Assembly (NCBI RefSeq): GCF_001855385.1
Contig: NZ_MKIE01000002.1
Location: 357,797 to 421,796 of the forward strand
Origin: Andreesenia angusta
GTDB taxonomy: Bacteria > Bacillota > Clostridia > Tissierellales > Gottschalkiaceae
Length of the DNA stretch: 64,000 nucleotides
Direction of reading: 5' to 3'
Shown here piece after piece: positions 40,950-49,994 of this stretch; position 1 is the stretch's first letter; the number at the start of each line of letters is the position of its first letter. The translations under genes and the position numbers were made by a program. The notes under the pieces are model-generated. The model was not told the origin of the DNA and made no database searches. It saw only the letters and a program-made list of their open reading frames with translations.

Positions 40950-41639
40950 CTAGTCTATATCCTCATGTTTTAACCCCAGTTCCTTAAGGGTCTCTCTATC
41001 CACCTTGATTCCGTATATCTTGTATTGCTCGAATATGTGAAGCTCCCCTTCTGAGTGCACCCTGTTGTGCCAGTCTCTAGAGAGGGCTATCAACTCTAGA
41101 TTGCTGTGGTCTATGCTCTTCCTGTCCCTTCCCATGCCTACACGGCTTCCAGTGCAGTGGTGAATGTCTACCCCTGTAGACTTTCCTGTTATGCTGCACC
41201 TGCGGTATTTGATGCACCCCCACAAGTACCTATCCACATCTTCAACTCTGGTTATTGCCCTATCAGCTAGTGGTATGTTGTGTTTTAAGACAAACTCTAT
41301 GATGTGCGATATAAACTCCCTGGCCACCGTTACGCTGCAATCCGAGAGAGAGAAGTTCTCTCCCCCAGTAGTAGCGCAGTAGTCGTATTTCAAGTACTCT
41401 TTTAAATAGTCTGGGTCGTCTCCTGTATAGTCGCAAATATCTCTTATACATGCGAATATCTTTTTGCGTTGTTCTATCGTAATAGTGCGCCCATCGTTGA
41501 TCTTTATCTCAGCGTCTACAGCATCCCCAACTTTCCGTCTTGATATTATAGAGCCTACTTGCTCCCCTGGTATTCGGAGTAACAGATCCGTTCCTTCGTC
41601 TGTCTCTCGTACTCCTGTTATTTTCGAGAAGTAGTGCAT
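40950..41639 (-). CDS. Phage HNHc-type nuclease
   Basis: 229 aa. C-terminal HNH region SITGKSTGVDIHHCTGS...LIALSRDWHNRVHSEG with His/Asp residues and an N-terminal nucleic-acid-binding part. It belongs to the putative HNHc nuclease group often found with phage recombination genes. Confidence 0.82.
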   Translation of the reverse strand: MHYFSKITGVRETDEGTDLLLRIPGEQVGSIISRRKVGDAVDAEIKINDGRTITIEQRKKIFACIRDICDYTGDDPDYLKEYLKYDYCATTGGENFSLSDCSVTVAREFISHIIEFVLKHNIPLADRAITRVEDVDRYLWGCIKYRRCSITGKSTGVDIHHCTGSRVGMGRDRKSIDHSNLELIALSRDWHNRVHSEGELHIFEQYKIYGIKVDRETLKELGLKHEDID

Positions 41640-41640
41640 T

Positions 41641-42132
41641 CTAGGCCCTCCTCTTTATTTCATTTATGACCCTCTCTATAAAACGACTCATATCACTACT
41701 GAACAACTCGTACTCTTCAAACCCATTAATGATTTCTAGCTGTTTAAGGAAGTCGTCTCTAAGTTTCAGCATAGATACTCCGTCTTGCGCACGTTTTACC
41801 AAGTGCTCTGCCTTTATCCAAGCTTCGTTTCTAAGAACTATACTCCCCCAGGCATCGCCATATATAAATTTTTTACCCTTGTTCTTTCCAGCATACTTAT
41901 TAGCCATGTAGTCTAGTGGCGCTCCAAATTCTTCCCGAGGAACTTTCATAGAGCCGCTGAAGTAGTCTTTATGATTTATCCAGACATCGTCTCCAACTAG
42001 GAATATTGGGCATCTGCATTTTTTAGGGATATAGTCTGCGCTAAAGCTACTCTTTATGCCTTTCAACTCCTTGGGCTTTGTTAACTTAGTCTCTCCGTAT
42101 ATCCTCAGGCTATGGAGCGAAACTTCTATCAT
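41641..42132 (-). CDS. Hypothetical early phage protein
   Basis: 163 aa. Not recognised. Mixed alpha/beta with a helical C-terminus (FSSDMSRFIERVINEIKRR). ATG overlaps no upstream gene. Ends 1 bp before the HNHc gene. Confidence 0.6.
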   Translation of the reverse strand: MIEVSLHSLRIYGETKLTKPKELKGIKSSFSADYIPKKCRCPIFLVGDDVWINHKDYFSGSMKVPREEFGAPLDYMANKYAGKNKGKKFIYGDAWGSIVLRNEAWIKAEHLVKRAQDGVSMLKLRDDFLKQLEIINGFEEYELFSSDMSRFIERVINEIKRRA

Positions 42133-42146
42133 GGCTCTTTCTCCCC

Positions 42147-42299
42147 CTACTTCCCAATCTCTTTGACTCTTCCGCTCTCTCTGTTTACTATCTCCATCAG
42201 GTCCGGCGTGTCCTTAGTAACAAGCCACTCTCTGCAATCCAGTCCTTCGTCTGTCATTAGCTGCTTTTGTCTCGCTGTTGGTTTCTTTCCGTGTTTCAT
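42147..42299 (-). CDS. DUF6906-like small phage protein
   Basis: 50 aa, starting MKHGKKPTARQKQLM and containing WLVTKDTPDLMEIVNRESG; this pattern is typical of the DUF6906 group. GGAGG upstream. Too short for many gene callers. Confidence 0.75.
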   Translation of the reverse strand: MKHGKKPTARQKQLMTDEGLDCREWLVTKDTPDLMEIVNRESGRVKEIGK

Positions 42300-42314
42300 T
42301 TATTTTCCTCCTCT

Positions 42315-42533
42315 TCATTTTCTATGCTCTAAGCGTCTTACGTACTCCTTATGACCTGTTTCTGCATCCCAGTAATGCCTATAGCTCTCTACCACCACAA
42401 AGTCTTCTCCTCCATCTATTGATATCGAGGTATAATAACCGTTCCCTCTTAGTAGATCCCTGTCCTCTATAGTTTTTACAACAACTCCATCTCCTAAATG
42501 GTCTGTCGCTATCCTAAATGTCATTCTTAGCAT
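42315..42533 (-). CDS. Small hypothetical phage protein
   Basis: 72 aa, beta-rich; not recognised. Its ATG overlaps the stop of the 42534-42707 gene region, in a dense run of small early genes. Confidence 0.6.
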   Translation of the reverse strand: MLRMTFRIATDHLGDGVVVKTIEDRDLLRGNGYYTSISIDGGEDFVVVESYRHYWDAETGHKEYVRRLEHRK

Positions 42534-42707
42534 TTACTCCACCTCTCCTTTCAACCAATCCAAATACCTCGTATACCTTTCATTTTCATAACCATCATAG
42601 CCCCATTCTTCTATCCAAGAATCTAGCATACCCTTAGCTTGCTGTTCAGCCGTTTGATCCAGTCCCTCTATCATGTTGAAGTGTTCGTATCTTTTGATTT
42701 TTCTCAC
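42534..42707 (-). CDS. Small hypothetical phage protein
   Basis: 57 aa with GTG start overlapping the upstream YopX-like stop (TAGTG). Helical; contains WIEEWGYDGYENERY. Unknown role. Confidence 0.6.
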   Translation of the reverse strand: MRKIKRYEHFNMIEGLDQTAEQQAKGMLDSWIEEWGYDGYENERYTRYLDWLKGEVE

Positions 42708-43108
42708 TACTCCACCTCCAGCATTTCTTTGTTCTCGAACACGTTCCCGACAACTTCAAAGTCCTCATACGTCTCGCCCAGTGTGTATTCTGGATCTTCT
42801 CCCGGCTCCTTTATCATAAAAGCTCCTTTGTGGAATACCACTTCCGCTAGTATGCCTTCTCTGCCATCGTAATCCGGCTCCTTATATCTTTCTAGCAGCA
42901 CGTCCCCCTCAAATATTCGCACTCCGTTTTTGTCTAGGAGGCCCGTGTATTGCATTATTGGAGGGTTAGTGTCCGAATTGCTCGACATCCAAATGCTATA
43001 CTGCATTGCACAGCCATCGTTTTCAAAATAAAACTCATCGTCTCGAGGATCTCCGTATCGCATTTTTTTGTTTTGTTCATCCCACGCTCTAAACTTAATC
43101 TCTCTCAT
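42707..43108 (-). CDS. YopX-family phage protein
   Basis: 133 aa. REIKFRAWDEQNKKM and QYTGLLDKNGVRIFEGD are diagnostic of YopX. Common in Firmicute phages; function unknown. Confidence 0.92.
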   Translation of the reverse strand: MREIKFRAWDEQNKKMRYGDPRDDEFYFENDGCAMQYSIWMSSNSDTNPPIMQYTGLLDKNGVRIFEGDVLLERYKEPDYDGREGILAEVVFHKGAFMIKEPGEDPEYTLGETYEDFEVVGNVFENKEMLEVE

Positions 43109-43395
43109 TACGCCTCCTCCTCTATCTCTATCTCTATCTCTACAAGCTCCATCAAGGCGTAATTTGCAAGATCCACCAAAGTGTCTACTATGCTTTCATC
43201 TGCAACCTTTCTCTCCTCGCCTTTTAGAAGTGTCTTCAAACGCTCTAACTTGTCGCTCAGTCGTATGACTATCGCTTCTGGGTATTCCTCTCTCGTCTTG
43301 GTGAAGCTGTTCCCGTAGTCGCTGTTCTTTCTCCTGTACGTGTCGTTCAACCTGTCGCATATGCTCTGATGTATCTCTGGTCTGTTGTATTCCAT
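43108..43395 (-). CDS. Nucleotide-modification-associated (DUF1599-like) protein
   Basis: 95 aa. Matches the DUF1599 pattern RRKNSDYGNSF...RLSDKLERLKTL...ESIVDTLVDLANYALM. Role in nucleotide metabolism is inferred from family. Confidence 0.82.
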   Translation of the reverse strand: MEYNRPEIHQSICDRLNDTYRRKNSDYGNSFTKTREEYPEAIVIRLSDKLERLKTLLKGEERKVADESIVDTLVDLANYALMELVEIEIEIEEEA

Positions 43396-43419
43396 CTCTA
43401 TTCCTCCCTATTCTCAACC

Positions 43420-43734
43420 TTAATTCGCCAGCCCGTTATCGCTATAGTCACTATCATTATGCCCGTCAGTATCTTTAATGCCATTAGCCACCTCCATGTC
43501 TTTGTCTATGGCTTTCATAAGCCTATCTATCCTCTTATCTCCAAATCCGAATATTCTCTTCAGAGCACTTATAACTGCCCTTATTCCGATATCAAATCCT
43601 GCGTTAAATCCTCTGTCAAAAGCATCTCCAGCACTCCCATCTATGATTGCTTTGAATTCTTCAATCGTCAGGTCCTTGACATTCTTTTTCATTTTCTTTA
43701 GTTGTCGTCTTTCCTCTGCTCTGCTAATCCCCAT
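43420..43734 (-). CDS. Hypothetical phage protein
   Basis: 104 aa; basic N-terminus, Gly-rich helix middle (AFDRGFNAGFDIGI), Asp/Asn-rich C-terminus. Strong GGAGG. Not recognised. Confidence 0.6.
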   Translation of the reverse strand: MGISRAEERRQLKKMKKNVKDLTIEEFKAIIDGSAGDAFDRGFNAGFDIGIRAVISALKRIFGFGDKRIDRLMKAIDKDMEVANGIKDTDGHNDSDYSDNGLAN

Positions 43735-43750
43735 ACCGCACCTCCTAGGC

Positions 43751-44545
43751 CTAACACGTCTTCCTGAAATTGCTCCTCGGCCTTAATTGTCCGCCGTATA
43801 CCATCCTCTCTATCTTTCCTCGAATCGACTGCGCCGATCTGTTTATCTTTCCCCTAATTGCATCTGGTTGGTATCCCTTTTCATACATTTCAGATAGAAT
43901 CTCCACTTCTTCTTCAGTCCACTTGTTATGGTTATACGCTTTTAATGGTCTTTCTCTCAATCCCAAGTCCATTATCCTTCTCTTAATCGCTCCCTCTGTT
44001 CTATTCAGACGTTCCGATAATTCTCTATATCCGTATCTATATTGTCGCAACATCGACTTAAGTATCCCATCATCCTCGACAGTCCAGGGAGTCCTCTTGA
44101 ATTTTGCCATATCATTATCAGCTTTTCGCTGCTCTTTCGCCCAGCCTGGTTCCGCACCCAATGCTCCAGGTTCCATCTTGCTAAAATCTATTAGTGTCCT
44201 GTTTTTCTCTGCCCATCTCCAAAAGTCCTCAACCTTCACCACTTTGAAAGAGCACTGGTCCACTCTCTTTCTCCTTATAGGGAGTCCCTTCCTTTCCCAC
44301 TGGTCTATGGTGTAGTTCCCACCATTAGCATTTCCGTTTCTTAAGGCAGTTCTGAGTAGGTTTAGTGTGATATAGTCTCCGCACTCTAAAAATGCAGTGA
44401 GTCCTATTTTATTAGCCTTCAGCTTTACGGCTTGCAAGCTCCTATCCAGTTTTTTCGCTATGCTTGGTATCGCTACAGTTCCCCAAGCACTTTCCAGGTA
44501 CTCGACTTCTTCTTTGCTCCATTTTTTATTCGTAATCTCCACCAT
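43751..44545 (-). CDS. Protein with SANT/Myb-like DNA-binding repeats
   Basis: 264 aa from ATG at 44545. Three Myb/GcrA-like modules: KWSKEEVEYLESAWG, PWTVEDDGILKSML and KWTEEEVEILSEMY, each followed by a second recognition-type helix. Likely an early DNA-binding regulator or replication accessory; function not established. Confidence 0.72.
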   Translation of the reverse strand: MVEITNKKWSKEEVEYLESAWGTVAIPSIAKKLDRSLQAVKLKANKIGLTAFLECGDYITLNLLRTALRNGNANGGNYTIDQWERKGLPIRRKRVDQCSFKVVKVEDFWRWAEKNRTLIDFSKMEPGALGAEPGWAKEQRKADNDMAKFKRTPWTVEDDGILKSMLRQYRYGYRELSERLNRTEGAIKRRIMDLGLRERPLKAYNHNKWTEEEVEILSEMYEKGYQPDAIRGKINRSAQSIRGKIERMVYGGQLRPRSNFRKTC

Positions 44546-44592
44546 CTGCACCTCCTTGATATGTAGGGCCCGAAGCCCCTTATTTCCATTTT

Positions 44593-45027
44593 TTAGAAAG
44601 GAACGTCCTCCTCGTCTATGCTGTCATCCAAATGGAATCCCTCTGTGTTAAAGTCTCCCGAATTAGTCCCTCCACTCTGCTGCTTGTCGCCCCAGTCTAT
44701 GAACTGGACTCTTTCGGCCACTACGTCCGTAGTGTACCTCTTAGTTCCATCTTGTGCAGTGTAGCTTCCGCTTTGAATTCTTCCCTGTATAGCCACGTTC
44801 CTGCCTTTCTTCAGGTAGTTGGAACAGTTTTCGCCTTGCTTTCCCCACACTACTATGTTTATGAAGTCGCAAGTAGGCTGTCCCTTGCCCTCTGCTTCTT
44901 GCTTCTTCTCTTTCGACATCTGCCTGTCTACAGCTACTGTCATTCTAGTGACCGACGTTCCTCCATTCGGTAGATACTTAAGTTCTGGATCGCGTACAAG
45001 GCGTCCGATAATCGTTGATACGTTCAT
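44593..45027 (-). CDS. ssb: Single-stranded DNA-binding protein
   Basis: 144 aa. OB fold with GRLVRDPELKYLPNGGTSV and the acidic C-terminal tip DEEDVPF that binds partner proteins. Phage replication/recombination. Confidence 0.97.
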   Translation of the reverse strand: MNVSTIIGRLVRDPELKYLPNGGTSVTRMTVAVDRQMSKEKKQEAEGKGQPTCDFINIVVWGKQGENCSNYLKKGRNVAIQGRIQSGSYTAQDGTKRYTTDVVAERVQFIDWGDKQQSGGTNSGDFNTEGFHLDDSIDEEDVPF

Positions 45028-45049
45028 TTTCCATTCCTCCTAGTAATAT

Positions 45050-45190
45050 CTAATATTCTGAATTTATCTCTATAAAGTCCATTGTTGTTCTAGCTATATC
45101 CATAACTTCTCTCAGAGATATGCCGTATTCTATGGCAAAAGCTGTTAGAGTTGTGGCTATCTCACGTCTCAAATCTTCCTTTCCACTCAT
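45050..45190 (-). CDS. Small hypothetical phage protein
   Basis: 46 aa helical protein (REIATTLTAFAIEYGISLREVM). Its ATG overlaps the MazG-like stop by 4 bp, supporting translation. Confidence 0.6.
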   Translation of the reverse strand: MSGKEDLRREIATTLTAFAIEYGISLREVMDIARTTMDFIEINSEY

Positions 45191-45453
45191 AACTCCATCC
45201 TCTCTTTCAGCCTGTTCACTTTGCCTTGCTTGTATAGCTCAACCAGGCTTCCAAATCCAAAGTGCTGTTTCATCTGCTCTAGCATTATCTCTACATCAGC
45301 TATCTCTTCAGCCATTTCTTGCTTGCTGTTTTCTCCTCGCTGGTACTTACATACTTCTTTCTGTAATTCAGACAACTCTTCCACCGCTACTGTCATTTGG
45401 TGACTCTCTCCATACTTCTCCATCGCCAACTTATACACTTCACAATTATTCAC
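45187..45453 (-). CDS. MazG-like nucleotide pyrophosphohydrolase
   Basis: 88 aa. All-alpha NTP-PPase pattern: AVEELSELQKEV and EEIADVEIMLEQM supply the ExxE...ExxD metal ligands. Probably removes nucleoside triphosphates or alarmones during phage replication. Confidence 0.85.
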   Translation of the reverse strand: MNNCEVYKLAMEKYGESHQMTVAVEELSELQKEVCKYQRGENSKQEMAEEIADVEIMLEQMKQHFGFGSLVELYKQGKVNRLKERMEL

Positions 45454-45516
45454 TCTGTAACCCTCCTGATTCGCTCATAGTCGTTTTTAAATGCCTTATC
45501 CATACCTAAGGTCACT

Positions 45517-45780
45517 TTAGATATAATCAACCCTCTTATCGCCCGTCATGAGGTCTGCTTTCAGAAAAGCTTCCCTGTACTTGCTCTTCTCATGTTCGAA
45601 TACATAAAAGTCCTCGTACTCTTCTTTAAATTTTCCTGTCGCTACAAAGTATTCATTTGCTTTTGAGCGTTTCTGGTCCATTTGTTTAACAGTGCATCTT
45701 CTGCCAAGCTCAACTTCAGATCTTTCTTTGAACCTCTTTTTCTTCCTGAAAACCAAATCATTTTTATATGACATTTCCAT
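45517..45780 (-). CDS. Basic hypothetical phage protein
   Basis: 87 aa, Lys/Arg-rich N-terminus; not recognised. Within the early small-gene run. Confidence 0.55.
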   Translation of the reverse strand: MEMSYKNDLVFRKKKRFKERSEVELGRRCTVKQMDQKRSKANEYFVATGKFKEEYEDFYVFEHEKSKYREAFLKADLMTGDKRVDYI

Positions 45781-45786
45781 TCCCCC

Positions 45787-45993
45787 TCATAATCGCTCAT
45801 ATGATTTTCTGTAGTTCGCTATTCTCAATCCTTTTTTCTGCCCGTACAGAACAGCATTCGCCTCTTTCTCCAGTCTACGTTTCTCTCTAACGCTGTCATT
45901 TTCCCTCTGAAAGCTTATGTAGTCTGGACATGTTGCATGACAGTATGCGTTTCTGTAGTTGCATCTGTTGCATGGATTTTTCAAGACAATCAA
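45787..45993 (-). CDS. Small zinc-finger-like phage protein
   Basis: 68 aa from TTG. N-terminal Cys cluster (CNRCNYRNAYCHATC) fits a metal-binding knuckle. Known only as a common phage early gene pattern. Confidence 0.65.
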   Translation of the reverse strand: MIVLKNPCNRCNYRNAYCHATCPDYISFQRENDSVREKRRLEKEANAVLYGQKKGLRIANYRKSYERL

Positions 45994-45998
45994 GCCCC

Positions 45999-46397
45999 CT
46001 AGTAAACCTCTTTTATACTCAGCCCTGGATATTTGTACTCAAACAGCTTCTTTTTTATCTTGTATACGTCTGTCTGAAACTTTTCTGAAGCCTTCACGTC
46101 CACCACCTCTGTAGTTCCATCGTGATATGTGATTACAAAGTCGGCCAAGTACGTAATAGGTCTGTGCTTCTTTCCGTTCTTCTGGAACCCCGGCTGTAGT
46201 TCGAACTTCTCTTGCAATCCGAAGTCCTTTATCTCCCCGGCTTTTTTCAGCAGCTTAAGTTCACAGTAAAAGTTAGCTTCTTTTTGGCTGTCGAACTGGA
46301 TATTATCGACAACTGTCTTTCTGTTCCTGTATTTGTTCTGCTTGCCTTTTGACTCTGATTTTAGGTAGTTCTGATACTGTTCCGGTGTCCAACGCAT
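45999..46397 (-). CDS. DUF1064-like phage nuclease-fold protein
   Basis: 132 aa. FDSQKEANFYCELKLLKKAGEI and ADFVITYHDGTTEVVDVKAS show a PD-(D/E)xK-like D...DVK core, as in DUF1064. Probable DNA processing enzyme. Confidence 0.82.
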   Translation of the reverse strand: MRWTPEQYQNYLKSESKGKQNKYRNRKTVVDNIQFDSQKEANFYCELKLLKKAGEIKDFGLQEKFELQPGFQKNGKKHRPITYLADFVITYHDGTTEVVDVKASEKFQTDVYKIKKKLFEYKYPGLSIKEVY

Positions 46398-46858
46398 TAG
46401 CTTATCCCTTTCATAAAAGCAAGCCAGTGTGTTTTACTTCGTCTATTTCCAAACAAAGGCTCGCTGTCTATCACTTTCAGTATTTCCGTCAGCTTTATCT
46501 GATCTTCGTTCCACTTGAATATCAATGTTCCGTTAGGCTTAAGAACTCTCATGCACTCCCTAAAGCCTCGCTCTATATCTTGCTTCCAATCCTCCCCAAG
46601 TTTTCCGTACTTCTTGGCCAACCACGAACCTTCTCCTGCTCTCAGCAAGTGTGGGGGGTCAAATACCACCAAGTAGAAGGATTCATCTTCGAACGGCATA
46701 TTTCTAAAGTCTCCAACTATATCCGGTTTCACTTCTAACTTTCTGCCATCGCAAAGATTATCTTCAAGTTCCCGATTGTCCATGTATGTTACATTCTCGT
46801 TATTCTTGTCAAACCAGAACATTTTACTGCCACAGCAAGCATCCAGTATCTTTGTCAT
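46397..46858 (-). CDS. Phage SAM-dependent methyltransferase
   Basis: 153 aa. SAM motif LDACCGSKMF and catalytic-type DPPH (VVFDPPHLL), class I Rossmann fold; no specificity domain. May methylate phage DNA or another base-containing substrate. Overlaps the DUF1064 gene start. Confidence 0.85.
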   Translation of the reverse strand: MTKILDACCGSKMFWFDKNNENVTYMDNRELEDNLCDGRKLEVKPDIVGDFRNMPFEDESFYLVVFDPPHLLRAGEGSWLAKKYGKLGEDWKQDIERGFRECMRVLKPNGTLIFKWNEDQIKLTEILKVIDSEPLFGNRRSKTHWLAFMKGIS

Positions 46859-46861
46859 CGC

Positions 46862-46978
46862 CTATTCCTCCCCGTAAATTTCTTTCGCTATTTCCCAACA
46901 CTCATCCCAAGGCCAGTCCGGGTTTTGTATCGCTAACCTGTCAGCCTCTTCTGCTGTTGGGCTGTATCGTTTTGCCAT
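46862..46978 (-). CDS. Very small phage protein
   Basis: 38 aa, starts MAKRYSPTAEEADRLA and ends KEIYGEE, with Trp-rich DWPWDECW centre. Good ribosome site (GGAGG). Immediately upstream of the methyltransferase. Confidence 0.6.
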   Translation of the reverse strand: MAKRYSPTAEEADRLAIQNPDWPWDECWEIAKEIYGEE

Positions 46979-46994
46979 ATTAGCCTCCTAGTCT

Positions 46995-47786
46995 TTAAAC
47001 GCTCTTTTTGCTTAATCTATAGTTCTTGCTACTATCCGGTTTTATTGATATCAAATACTTGTAGTTACACATTTCGTTTATCCTACCGATTATCGCTTGG
47101 TCTATATTTGTAAACCTCTCAAAATGTATTTCGCTGTTTAGTAGTATTGGCAGCTTCTTGTTATATCTGTAGTTAATAACTTTAAAGATCTCTCTTAAAT
47201 CCTCTTTCTTTATACCTTCCTCGTTGTAGTAGTTAGTTAGAGAGGACTTGAATAGATCGTCTATAAATAAAACATCCGCTCTGACTATCTTGTTAAACTC
47301 ATTGTTGTAATTTTCTTCATCAAACTTACACGCCTGTAAATTCTGTATTATCTCATCCGCTATATAGTATTTAACCCCTACGCCCATATCTAACAGTTTC
47401 TTAGATATCGCTGTCGTTATATGCGTCTTCCCTACTCCCGACTGCCCCAAGATAGAGAAAGAGTAGTTATCTCCGTTTAAAAAGCTTTCTAAGTACTCCA
47501 TAGCCGTTTTCTTTATGAACTTCTGATACTCGCCACTCACTTGATAGTTTTCAAATGTTCTAGTTTCTAGCAAATCTCCCAGTCCACTTTTATCCAGCCT
47601 CGCTTTAGCTTCTTTTAAAAGAGTGCATTTGCACTTCTTCCCCATCTGATACTCGCCCTGAGTTGTAAATATGTAGCCTTTGTCTTGGCAAGCGCTACAG
47701 TGATATGACTCCGGCATCTTCTGCGCTAATTCCAGACTTCCCACTTTCTTTTGAAGTTCGCTTATTGCTTTCGCTATTTCCTCCAT
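46995..47786 (-). CDS. DnaC/IstB-like helicase loader ATPase
   Basis: 263 aa. Zn-binding CSAC...CKCTL N-terminus, Walker A GQSGVGKT, Walker B VLFIDDL. Loads the replicative helicase. Its GGAGGTG site lies within the preceding gene, giving a 92-bp overlap. Confidence 0.9.
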   Translation of the reverse strand: MEEIAKAISELQKKVGSLELAQKMPESYHCSACQDKGYIFTTQGEYQMGKKCKCTLLKEAKARLDKSGLGDLLETRTFENYQVSGEYQKFIKKTAMEYLESFLNGDNYSFSILGQSGVGKTHITTAISKKLLDMGVGVKYYIADEIIQNLQACKFDEENYNNEFNKIVRADVLFIDDLFKSSLTNYYNEEGIKKEDLREIFKVINYRYNKKLPILLNSEIHFERFTNIDQAIIGRINEMCNYKYLISIKPDSSKNYRLSKKSV

Positions 47787-48525
47787 CTGATTTCACCTCC
47801 AGTTTCATTCCTCCATTGGCTTTCCAAGTGTCCAATATGCTTCTTACATACGCTTTCGTTCTTCCACCGTATTCATCAGCTCTTATCAGAGCATTTTTGC
47901 ACCAAAGGAATCCATACTCTTTCAGTATTTCTTCCAACCAAAAAGCAGTTCTGCTATTAGCCTGTCCTATGCATTCCTGATAGAGCCTAGCCAGTTCTCC
48001 GAGTTCCTTATCTATTACAAGTCCTTTAGGTGCTTCTTCATCGTCATCTCCTTTTTGATGATGATGATTTTCAGGACTGTTATTATTAAGACTGTTGATT
48101 TTATTACTGTTACTATTAGGGGGGTCATTTTGATACTGTTCATTTTGACCATCATCATTTTGATACTGTTCATTTTGATACTGGTCAAAACGACTACTGT
48201 CAAAATCTAATTTTTGAACAAGCTCATAAACATTACTAGCATTTCTATTCCCTTTCCTAGATTTGGTTATTTGTATATATCCCAACTTCTCTAAGTCATC
48301 TCTATGTCTATAGAACCTTTTCTTACTTACTCCTAAGTGATGTATCATCAAGTCTACTCCAGGAAAAGCCGTATCTCCTGCTCCCGCATAGCTTGCCATG
48401 TATGCGTATATAGCTTTTGCTTCTACGCTAAGTCTTGTATCTTGCATTACTAGCTTGGGTATTATTCCGAACCCTTTTTGCTTTATATCTCCCGTAGGAT
48501 GTTTAATTCGATCTACTTTCTTCAC
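47695..48525 (-). CDS. Phage replication initiator-like HTH protein
   Basis: 276 aa from GTG. N-terminal winged helix (LVMQDTRLSVEAKAIYAYMASYAG...KKRFYRHRDDLEKLGYI), followed by a repetitive EQYQND-type Gln/Asn/Tyr linker and a DnaD-like C-terminal part. Paired with the DnaC-like loader. Confidence 0.85.
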   Translation of the reverse strand: MKKVDRIKHPTGDIKQKGFGIIPKLVMQDTRLSVEAKAIYAYMASYAGAGDTAFPGVDLMIHHLGVSKKRFYRHRDDLEKLGYIQITKSRKGNRNASNVYELVQKLDFDSSRFDQYQNEQYQNDDGQNEQYQNDPPNSNSNKINSLNNNSPENHHHQKGDDDEEAPKGLVIDKELGELARLYQECIGQANSRTAFWLEEILKEYGFLWCKNALIRADEYGGRTKAYVRSILDTWKANGGMKLEVKSDGGNSESNKRTSKESGKSGISAEDAGVISL

Positions 48526-48579
48526 ATCAACACTTCTCCTCTCTACACAAGTCTTTATTGAAGGAGCCCTTTCGGACCC

Positions 48580-48858
48580 CTATATCCTAACCGCCATGTA
48601 TCTAATAGGCTCTTCCCTGTAGCCTTCTAGTTCATTCTCCAAGTCTTCAATCTTGCTCTCAAGCTCTACTACTTTGTCCTCTAACTCGTCATAAGTAGGC
48701 TCTGCATAAAACATTCTGTGAAGCTCTTCACTTATGTCTATTGCTTCATCTTCTGTGACTGTTATGCTTTGTCCGTCTTTAGTCATTATTCTGCAAACAG
48801 GATACTTAAGAGGGATTCTCTTACCTCCCAGTTCTACGTTAAAAATCATTTTCACCAT
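48580..48858 (-). CDS. Hypothetical phage protein with coiled coil
   Basis: 92 aa; the second half is a strong coiled coil (YDELEDKVVELESKIEDLENELE). Not recognised. Confidence 0.6.
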   Translation of the reverse strand: MVKMIFNVELGGKRIPLKYPVCRIMTKDGQSITVTEDEAIDISEELHRMFYAEPTYDELEDKVVELESKIEDLENELEGYREEPIRYMAVRI

Positions 48859-48870
48859 TCCTCACACCTC

Positions 48871-49440
48871 CTACTTACTCTGAAGAACCTTCATGCCATG
48901 GTTCCACTGGCTCTCGTTCATATCATCAAACTTTGTAACGTTGTAGTATTTCAGCAGCGCAGGGACGTCAACTCCCTTGACCTCTGCGAGATTCTTGATT
49001 GCCACTACCTTCTCAGCTGATACTTTAGGTGCTGGAGGTGTCACTGATTTTTCTGGCTCGTGCTTTCCGGTATTAGCCTCTAGTGCATCCGACTCAGCTA
49101 TATCAAGCGCCATAGTGTATAAATATCTTCTCTGGTACGTCTGCACTGCCCCTAAGTTCTGGATCTCATGACACCCTTTCAGTTGCGCCGAAGCCATAGG
49201 GCTTGTGAAAGTCACTACGTCTTCTGGCTTCTCTGAATCCACGATGTCCAGTGTAGCCACCTCGCTATTGAAGCTTACTTTCGAAAGTAACTGAAGCTCT
49301 GCGAATATCTCGTTTATCTTAGGCAAGAAATCTTTCAACTCGAAGTACGTATATCCTGCATATTTGTTCTGCCCACTTTTCTTAAGGTCTGCTTTCTGGA
49401 GCTCCACCTTTGCTGTCTGTATCTTTTCATATATATTCAT
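48871..49440 (-). CDS. ERF-family single-strand annealing protein
   Basis: 189 aa. ERF hallmarks: KSGQNKYAGYTYFELKDFLP and QTYQRRYLYTMALDIAE. Catalyses strand annealing in phage recombination with SSB and Gam partners. Confidence 0.93.
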   Translation of the reverse strand: MNIYEKIQTAKVELQKADLKKSGQNKYAGYTYFELKDFLPKINEIFAELQLLSKVSFNSEVATLDIVDSEKPEDVVTFTSPMASAQLKGCHEIQNLGAVQTYQRRYLYTMALDIAESDALEANTGKHEPEKSVTPPAPKVSAEKVVAIKNLAEVKGVDVPALLKYYNVTKFDDMNESQWNHGMKVLQSK

Positions 49441-49451
49441 CTCTATTCCTC

Positions 49452-49994
49452 CTAGAACTTTATTTCAAACTCTGCCGGCCTAAGACCCTTCCTAAGCCCC
49501 TCAACGTCCATCAGTTCGCCTGTTTTCATATTGACTATGCCATCGTCCGTTATCATCAAAATCTTCTTGAATTCGGCGTAATTTGGTTTCTCGATAACCT
49601 TTACGAACTCGGGATAATCCCTCTTTAAATATTCGAGCAATAAAGCATCGTCTTTCTCTATAACCGCCTGCTCTTTCTTGACTTTCAGAGTTCCCGAAGG
49701 TAGCTTGTATGTCATCTGTGTCTTTGTCTCCTTGGCATCTACTGTCTCAAAGTATTCTTGAAGCTTGGAGAGGAAGAACGACCTCTCGTTGTCGTATCTC
49801 TCGAACTCCTTATCCAGCGAACTCTCTAGCGTAATAATCCTCTCATTCGCTACCATTTCGAACCTCTTGTATTCAGCCTCCATAAGCTGCAGCTTCTCTA
49901 AGCACCAATCGGCCATCAAATCGTCCTTGACTCTCCAGGACTCCTTTTGTTCCTCGTCTATATTCAGTTGTTCGTCTATCACTCTATCTAGCAT
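49452..49994 (-). CDS. Gam-like host-nuclease inhibitor
   Basis: 180 aa. Long N-terminal coiled coil then KLPSGTLKVKKE and a C-terminal domain typical of Mu Gam. Protects phage DNA ends from host nucleases. Confidence 0.88.
   Translation of the reverse strand: MLDRVIDEQLNIDEEQKESWRVKDDLMADWCLEKLQLMEAEYKRFEMVANERIITLESSLDKEFERYDNERSFFLSKLQEYFETVDAKETKTQMTYKLPSGTLKVKKEQAVIEKDDALLLEYLKRDYPEFVKVIEKPNYAEFKKILMITDDGIVNMKTGELMDVEGLRKGLRPAEFEIKF

Noticed and set aside
45454..45516. Very short ORF between MazG-like and 45517 genes
   Set aside because: 17 to 21 codons, no clear ribosome site; the sequence is better explained as the MazG-like leader.
46995..47717. Shorter start for the DnaC-like loader to avoid the 92-bp overlap
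   Set aside because: Only the start at 47786 has a strong ribosome site (GGAGGTG, 8-bp spacing).
48010..48210. Repetitive tract resembling a CRISPR or minisatellite
   Set aside because: It encodes the Gln/Asn/Tyr-rich linker repeat of the initiator; no spacers or palindromic repeats. No CRISPR array is seen anywhere in the window.
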